Assembly (NCBI GenBank): GCA_041485905.1
Contig: JBGPKK010000069.1
Span: forward strand, 1-21,502
DNA: 21,502 bases
Reading direction: 5' to 3'
Origin: JAHFUI01 sp041485905
GTDB taxonomy: Bacteria; Acidobacteriota; Vicinamibacteria; Vicinamibacterales; CAVVIG01
Part shown: positions 15,029 through 21,502 of the stretch, piece by piece
Numbering within the stretch: the stretch's first letter is position 1
How the letters are laid out: each line of letters begins with the position of its first letter
Position numbers and translations under genes: made by a program
Notes under the pieces: generated by a model
What the model was told of the DNA's origin: nothing
Databases searched by the model: none
Seen by the model: only the letters and a program-made list of their open reading frames with translations

Positions 15029-15164
15029 GGGCTACTACGTCCTTCGAACGATCTGCGCTGGTGTCCCGTCCTTCGCGTGCTTCGCGTAGAACCGGCGACT
15101 CTGACGAATCTGCTTCATGTCGGGGCCGCTGAGGATGTCGAGCGTGTCCCGCTGGCGCCGATAC
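15029..15164 (-). pseudogene. Decayed second copy of the toxin-antitoxin locus
   Basis: Positions 15029-15058 are identical over 30 bases to 6338-6367, the 3' end of the toxin gene plus flank. Positions 15070-15164 are closely similar to 6691-6788 in the antitoxin gene. The roughly 320 bases between these blocks in the intact locus are missing. On the minus strand the antitoxin part still reads RRQRDTLDILS and KQIRQSRRFYAKH, with a three-base deletion between them. The promoter, the N-terminal DNA-binding domain and nearly all of the toxin are gone, so it cannot be functional. Confidence 0.85.
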
Positions 15165-15247
15165 CGTTCCGTGAACCGGACGTGGACACCGCTCTAATGT
15201 TTCCTATCGTCTCGCACCGGCGGCCGACGGGTACAACGCGAAGCTGC

Positions 15248-15292
15248 CTGACCCGCCCGACCTACCCGACCCACCTGACCCACCCGACCTCG
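15248..15292. repeat. 9-bp tandem repeat, five units
   Basis: Five adjacent units of the form CYGACCYAC (CTGACCCGC, CCGACCTAC, CCGACCCAC, CTGACCCAC, CCGACCTCG) end directly against the stop codon of the penicillin-binding protein gene. Confidence 0.85.
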
Positions 15293-17674
<2,382 letters not shown>

Positions 17675-17692
17675 GTCTCAAGTAAAGTTACC

Positions 17693-19354
17693 TCAAATCG
17701 TGATCACCCAGTGATGTCCTAGGTCGAGCGGGAGCTCTTCGTTCAGGCGATCGACGAGCGCGGGTCCGTACTGGTTCAGAAAGGACACGAATCCGATCGT
17801 GCGTTCCTGCGCGTGGCCGCGCGGGAAAGCGAGCGCGCGGGCGTGGATGAATTGACGCCGCAGCGTGTCGTCGCGGCGCTTGGCGGCCTGAATCATCTTC
17901 CCGTGCAGGGTCTGGAGGTCGTGCCGCATCCGTCCGAGCGTCGATTTCGCGACGCCTTCAAGCGTCGGATCCAGCGCCGGAATCGCCCGAATCAGCTTCA
18001 TCATCTGCGCTTCGATCGTTTTCGACGACTGAACGAACGACTCGTCGATGGCCGGGGGAATCTGCGTTTCGAGGAGGGTATTGAGCGCCCCTTCGTCCTG
18101 CGGCTGCAGCGCTTCGAGCGGCACCTGATATTTGGTCAGGAAGCGCGAGGCCGCGGAATCGAGCAGCGTGGCCGTCGCGCGCGGATACATCAGCGGCATC
18201 GGCACCCCGAAGTGTTCGTAGACGCCGCGGAGTTGACCGAGGTACGCGAGCTCGTTGGGTCCCGCCACATAACAGACCGTCGGGAACAGCGTGTCCTGGA
18301 CCACCGGCCGCAGAAGAACGCCGGGACTGAATCCCGCCGGCCGGTCGCTTGCCTCTCGCTGGAGCGCGTCGATCTCGTAACGCTTGTCGCCGGCCACCAA
18401 CCCGCCGTCCTGTTGGCGGATTGCCCGCCGGCTGCCGTCGAGCAGAAAGAGCGCGAGGTTGTCGTCCTGGGCGTGGACCTGGGCGTGATATCCCCGCGCG
18501 ACCAGATCGGCGCCCGTCGCCGCCGCGAGTCTGGCCGTCTGGCCGGGCGTCGCGATTTCGCGCGAGAAGACCTTGGCGGCCAGGGGCTTCGACGCCGCGT
18601 CCGATGCGTCGTAGACGACGAGGCCGCGGTCGCCGAGCACGCGGTCGAGCCAGCGCGCGAAGCCGTCCGCCATGCCGATGCCTGGCGCGTAGGCCTCGCG
18701 CAGCTGCTCAATCAGCGATACGGTGAACTCGGTAGGCGGCACCAGGCGCGCGAGCTCGTCAATGACGTCGCGGATGGCCGAGTCGAGCGGGATACTCGCG
18801 ACGGGAAGCGGGTCGCCGGCCGCTCGCGCCGGCAACCCGACGTCCCGCGGCTCGAGGTCCTTGTCGAACACCGTGCACGAGCGCACCTCGTTCCAATCGT
18901 GATCCTCGGCTTCGACCCAGAAAATGGCGACGGCCGGCACGTGGTGCTCGCGCGTCACCTGGTCGGTGAGCTTGAGCGCGGTCAGCGCCTTCAGCAGCGT
19001 GAACAGCGGGCCGCCGAAGAGGCCGGCCTGCTGGCCGGTGAGGATCGCGACCGTTGCCGGGTCGGCCAGCCGTCGGCCCGCCTCGATCGCGCGCGCGGGA
19101 GCCTGGCGCCGCCGCTGTTGCGCTGCCACGACCGACGCGATCGCCTCGCGCTCGAGCGGTCGGCCTTGGGCGGCTGCGATCGTGCGCTTCCAATCGAGCG
19201 GGTTCGACGGATCGCCGGTAAAGAATGGGGCGAGGGCGGGGAAATCGAACGCGTAGTCGGCGGCGAACGGACGGATCCACGGGAAACGCCGAACGTCGAC
19301 CGGAATCCGAACCGACGATTCGGATGAAGATGATCCTGTTATGTTGGCGGACAC
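17693..19354 (-). CDS. bshC: BshC, putative cysteine-adding enzyme of bacillithiol synthesis
   Basis: BshC is the enzyme thought to add cysteine to GlcN-malate in the last step of bacillithiol synthesis in the cytoplasm. The 553-residue protein has the family blocks PFFTGDPSNPLDW, AILTGQQAGLFGGPLFTLLK, AIFWVEAEDHDWNEV, and TLFPTVCYVAGPNELAYLGQ, and the C-terminal coiled-coil region (about 430-500). Length is that of the family. The start is GTG at 19354; the first 15 residues are Ser-rich and probably dispensable, and no clear ribosome binding site is seen. No bshA or bshB is in the window. It is upstream of the penicillin-binding protein and divergent from the pseudokinase gene. Confidence 0.93.
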   Translation of the reverse strand: MSANITGSSSSESSVRIPVDVRRFPWIRPFAADYAFDFPALAPFFTGDPSNPLDWKRTIAAAQGRPLEREAIASVVAAQQRRRQAPARAIEAGRRLADPATVAILTGQQAGLFGGPLFTLLKALTALKLTDQVTREHHVPAVAIFWVEAEDHDWNEVRSCTVFDKDLEPRDVGLPARAAGDPLPVASIPLDSAIRDVIDELARLVPPTEFTVSLIEQLREAYAPGIGMADGFARWLDRVLGDRGLVVYDASDAASKPLAAKVFSREIATPGQTARLAAATGADLVARGYHAQVHAQDDNLALFLLDGSRRAIRQQDGGLVAGDKRYEIDALQREASDRPAGFSPGVLLRPVVQDTLFPTVCYVAGPNELAYLGQLRGVYEHFGVPMPLMYPRATATLLDSAASRFLTKYQVPLEALQPQDEGALNTLLETQIPPAIDESFVQSSKTIEAQMMKLIRAIPALDPTLEGVAKSTLGRMRHDLQTLHGKMIQAAKRRDDTLRRQFIHARALAFPRGHAQERTIGFVSFLNQYGPALVDRLNEELPLDLGHHWVITI

Positions 19355-19418
19355 CGAACCGCTACTGTCTCAAACCGATGAGAGCGCTGTCAATCGTTCA
19401 GAGCGTGATGAATATTTA

Positions 19419-19447
19419 TTCACGCCAGCGGATAGTCGTGTTACGAT
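19419..19447 (+). promoter_or_regulatory. Possible promoter of the pseudokinase gene
   Basis: TTCACG (19419-19424), 17 bases, then TACGAT (19442-19447). Four of six bases match at each box. A start about 19454 would leave a leader of roughly 28 bases before the ATG at 19482, containing AGAGGAG. This argues against the longer open frame from 19341. Confidence 0.4.
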
Positions 19448-19481
19448 CGCGTTGCCTTCCAGAGGAGTTGTCCCACTGCAC

Positions 19482-21362
19482 ATGGAAGCTGCCGGCGCCG
19501 CGCCTCCTGACGCGTTCGGACCGTTCCGCGTCCTCCATCAGGTGGGTGCTGGAACGCTGGGCCCGGTTTTCCGCGCGTACGATTCAGAGCGCGATCGCCT
19601 GGTGGCGGTCAAAGTGCTCCGCCTCGATGTGCCGCCCGAGCGCATGCACCAGCTCGTCGCCGAGTTGGAACGATTGATCGACGCGCACTTGTCGCATCCA
19701 GCTATTGCGGCACCCATCGCGACCGGAACCGACGGCCTGGTGATGTACCTCGTGCAGGACTACGTGCCCGCCGAATCGCTCGACGTCGTGATGCGCGACC
19801 ACGGACCCCTTGCACCCGCCGATGCCCTCCGGGTGGCCGCGCAACTGGCGTCGGCGCTCGACTTGGCGGCAGATGCCAACGTGCATCACGGCGTGCTGCA
19901 CCCCCGCGATGTGCTGATCCTGCAGGACGAGGCCCGGCTGACCGGCCTGGGCGTCGCTCGAGCGATTGAAACGGTTGGCGTCGACGCGCCGGTGCGGCGT
20001 CCTTATACCGCACCGGAACGAATCGCCGGCGGCGCGTGGGATCGGCGGGCGGACATCTTCAGCCTGGCCGCCTTGCTCCACGAGATGCTGTGGGGCCGGC
20101 GGGTGACCGCCATTGGCAACGACGCGGCCGACGCGCTCACCGCGCTGCCGGGCGGCGATCTGGCGGCGCTGCGGGTCGCCTTCGCGCGCGGGCTGGCAGC
20201 CGCTCCGGCGGATCGCTTCGAGACGGCGTCCGATTTTGCGGCGGCGATAAGCGGTGCCTTTCCAGACGTCAGCGTGACCCAATCGCCAGTCGGCGGCCGC
20301 CCGTCGACGTCAGACCTGCCGTTGCCGTTTGACCCGCCGTCGCCCGGTAGTGAAAGACGACCGAGCTTTGGCGAGGTCGCGCCGAAGCGCGACGGTGCAT
20401 CCGGCCGCGCGGAGGCGGACGAGCGACTGACGACTGACGACCAACGACTGACCACTGGCAACTGGCGACTGACGACTGACGAGCCGCGGGCCGCCGAGAG
20501 CGCTCGATATGAAGATGTGGAAGTTGCGCCGGCGATTGTCGCGCCGAACCGCGACGGTGCGTCCGACCGCGCGGAGGCGGACTGGCGACTGACGACGGAC
20601 GACGATCGACTGGCGACTGACGCTCGGCGACTGACGACTGAGAAGTGGCCGGTTGCGGCGGCGCTGCTCGTCGGCGTCGCGCTTGGTTTCGCCGGTGGCT
20701 ATGGGATTGGCGCACGACGGCCGGCGCCCGCTCCGGTTGCGGCAGTTGCGCCATCGCCGGTTGCGGCTCCGGCGCCCGGCCGCGAGTTTACAGAGGGCAC
20801 GGTCAACGAGCCAGCCAAGGCTGCATCGTCGACCGGCGTTCAAGCGGACAAACCCGCGGCAGCACCGCCAGTCCGGCTGAAGCCGGACGCCACGGTCGAC
20901 ACCGCAAATGCCGTCAACACCGTTCCCAGGGGCCGACTGCTCGTGCGCTCTACTCCCGCTGGCGCGCGCGTGATCGTTGACGGCCGCGACCAGGGCCGCA
21001 CGCCAGCCTCCATCGGCGACCTGACCAGGGGGTCGCACCGGATCCGTATCGAGCGCGACGGTTACGTCGCTGAAGATCGACGTGTGGTGGTCACCGCCGC
21101 GAAGTCGATTGAGACGATGGTGGTCAGATTGAAGCCGTCGGCAACGGCAACTGCGGCGCCGCTCAGCGTCGACTCGAGGCCGGATGGTGCGAAAGTATTC
21201 ATCGACGGAATGCTCGTCGGCACGACGCCCATGTCGATCGCGCAGCTCGCCTCCGGGCCACATGCGATTCGTCTCGAACGCGACGGCTACCGTCGTTGGT
21301 CATCATCAGTACGGATCGTCGCAGGCGAACGGAACCGAGTGACGGCGTCACTGGAGAGGTAA
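19482..21362 (+). CDS. Membrane-anchored pseudokinase with two PEGA domains
   Basis: A 626-residue protein with an N-terminal Ser/Thr-kinase-like domain (about 13-258), a repetitive linker (about 285-386), one transmembrane helix (about 388-407, VAAALLVGVALGFAGGYGIG), a Pro/Ala-rich periplasmic stretch, and two PEGA domains (about 484-550 and 560-625). The kinase fold is clear: VAVKVL retains Lys44, PYTAPERIAGGAWDRRADIF and SLAALLHEML are normal. However, the catalytic loop reads HGVLHPRDVLI instead of HRDLKPxNIL, and TGLGVA replaces DFGxA, so the catalytic and metal-binding aspartates are both missing. Phosphotransfer is therefore unlikely; a scaffold or sensor role is inferred. PEGA domains commonly act as outer-face binding modules. 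The ATG at 19482 is favoured over 19341, which overlaps the bshC start. Confidence 0.88.
   Translation: MEAAGAAPPDAFGPFRVLHQVGAGTLGPVFRAYDSERDRLVAVKVLRLDVPPERMHQLVAELERLIDAHLSHPAIAAPIATGTDGLVMYLVQDYVPAESLDVVMRDHGPLAPADALRVAAQLASALDLAADANVHHGVLHPRDVLILQDEARLTGLGVARAIETVGVDAPVRRPYTAPERIAGGAWDRRADIFSLAALLHEMLWGRRVTAIGNDAADALTALPGGDLAALRVAFARGLAAAPADRFETASDFAAAISGAFPDVSVTQSPVGGRPSTSDLPLPFDPPSPGSERRPSFGEVAPKRDGASGRAEADERLTTDDQRLTTGNWRLTTDEPRAAESARYEDVEVAPAIVAPNRDGASDRAEADWRLTTDDDRLATDARRLTTEKWPVAAALLVGVALGFAGGYGIGARRPAPAPVAAVAPSPVAAPAPGREFTEGTVNEPAKAASSTGVQADKPAAAPPVRLKPDATVDTANAVNTVPRGRLLVRSTPAGARVIVDGRDQGRTPASIGDLTRGSHRIRIERDGYVAEDRRVVVTAAKSIETMVVRLKPSATATAAPLSVDSRPDGAKVFIDGMLVGTTPMSIAQLASGPHAIRLERDGYRRWSSSVRIVAGERNRVTASLER
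20379..20479. repeat. Composite repeat, copy A (G+C-rich unit plus heptamers)
   Basis: A unit of about 42 bases (from GTCGCGCCGAAGCGCGACGG to GCGGAGGCGGAC) is followed by eight heptamers of consensus CGACTGA at 20424-20479. In frame it encodes a seven-residue repeat of the form RLTTDDQ, RLTTGNW, RLTTDEP in the pseudokinase linker. Confidence 0.8.
20538..20641. repeat. Composite repeat, copy B
   Basis: A second copy of the same composite: GTCGCGCCGAACCGCGACGG to GCGGAGGCGGAC, then nine CGACTGA-like heptamers at 20579-20641, encoding WRLTTDD, DRLATDA and RRLTTEK. It ends immediately before the transmembrane helix of the pseudokinase. Confidence 0.8.
20871..20888. repeat. Palindrome GTCCGGC-TGAA-GCCGGAC inside the pseudokinase gene
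   Basis: Same 7-bp arms and 4-base loop length as the copy at 3705-3722. It is read in frame as VRLKPD in the Pro/Ala-rich stretch before the first PEGA domain. Confidence 0.65.
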
Positions 21363-21366
21363 CCTG

Positions 21367-21438
21367 CAATGCACAATGCACAATGCAAAATGCAGAGCAG
21401 CTGACGTCGGAGCATTGTGCATTCGGCATTTTGCATTA
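21367..21438. repeat. Inverted heptamer arrays forming a large hairpin before carA
   Basis: Four units (CAATGCA x3, AAATGCA; 21367-21394) face four inverted units (AGCATTG, TGCATTC, GGCATTT, TGCATTA; 21411-21438) across a 16-base loop. Twenty-two of 28 positions can pair. It lies between the pseudokinase stop and the carA start, ten bases from the ATG. It could act as a weak terminator or a leader structure, but has no T-run. Confidence 0.8.
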
Positions 21439-21448
21439 GTTGATCACC

Positions 21449-21502
21449 ATGGAAGCAGTCTTAGCACTCGAAGACGGCACCTGGTTTCTGGGAAAGGCCG
21501 CC
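21449..21502 (+). CDS. carA: Start of carbamoyl-phosphate synthase small subunit CarA
   Basis: Only 18 codons are visible. The peptide MEAVLALEDGTWFLGKAA matches the highly conserved CarA N-terminus (typically M-x-A-x-LALEDGTxFxG). CarA is the glutamine amidotransferase subunit that feeds ammonia to CarB for carbamoyl phosphate, the precursor of pyrimidines and arginine. The ATG has no strong ribosome binding site; the inverted heptamer hairpin ends ten bases before it. Confidence 0.85.
   Translation, partial: MEAVLALEDGTWFLGKAA

Noticed and set aside
17813..19327. 504-residue open frame antisense to bshC
   Set aside because: Same reason: the minus-strand protein has clear BshC motifs and this one has none.
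20424..20641. Possible CRISPR array
   Set aside because: Units are 7 bp and contiguous with no unique spacers, and they are translated as part of the pseudokinase.
21461..21469. TTAGCACTC, an exact CIRCE half-site, in carA
   Set aside because: It lies within the conserved CarA N-terminal codons and has no inverted partner at the 9-base spacing.

Overview
The window is high-GC, gene-dense bacterial chromosome. An Oar-like TonB-dependent receptor with an N-terminal carboxypeptidase-regulatory domain, a BshC homologue, a DUF6152-like protein, a PEGA-domain (pseudo)kinase and many short G+C-rich palindromes and 7- or 9-bp tandem repeats together suggest an Acidobacteriota genome, possibly class Vicinamibacteria. 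That placement is inference from gene content and repeat style; no rRNA gene is present.

Layout. (1) Positions 1-3764, minus strand: the heat-shock operon hrcA-grpE-dnaJ-prmA, followed by the start of a secreted protein. It is headed by a TATAAT box and a CIRCE-type operator with a symmetric base change; dnaK is absent from the operon. (2) 4093-6299, minus: an XdhC-family molybdoenzyme maturation protein and an amidohydrolase of the MTA/SAH-deaminase type, two nucleotides apart, driven by an apparently leaderless promoter next to a heptamer array. (3) 6344-6957, minus: a RelE/ParE-Phd/YefM toxin-antitoxin pair with a well-formed promoter and a palindromic operator, next to the 3' remnant of a short-chain dehydrogenase gene. 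(4) 7478-10843, minus: a 1121-residue TonB-dependent receptor. (5) 10998-14880, plus, divergent from the receptor: a tight cluster with an exported metallo-beta-lactamase-fold protein that has lost two zinc ligands, two exported proteins that look like distant paralogues of each other, a bicupin and a shortened DUF6152-like protein. (6) 14881-15292: a repeat-rich gap with a decayed second copy of the toxin-antitoxin locus. (7) 15293-19354, minus: BshC and a class A penicillin-binding protein. (8) 19482-21362, plus: a membrane-anchored pseudokinase with two C-terminal PEGA domains and a linker built from duplicated repeats. (9) 21363-21502: a large inverted heptamer hairpin and the first 18 codons of carA.

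How the genes relate. The hrcA operon is chaperone control plus ribosomal protein methylation. XdhC and the deaminase-like enzyme fit purine or nucleoside turnover. The receptor and the divergent five-gene cluster look like one outer-membrane/periplasmic functional unit of unknown substrate; this is the part of the window most likely to hold an undescribed system. Short repeats have repeatedly inserted into or beside genes, including in frame inside prmA and inside the pseudokinase.
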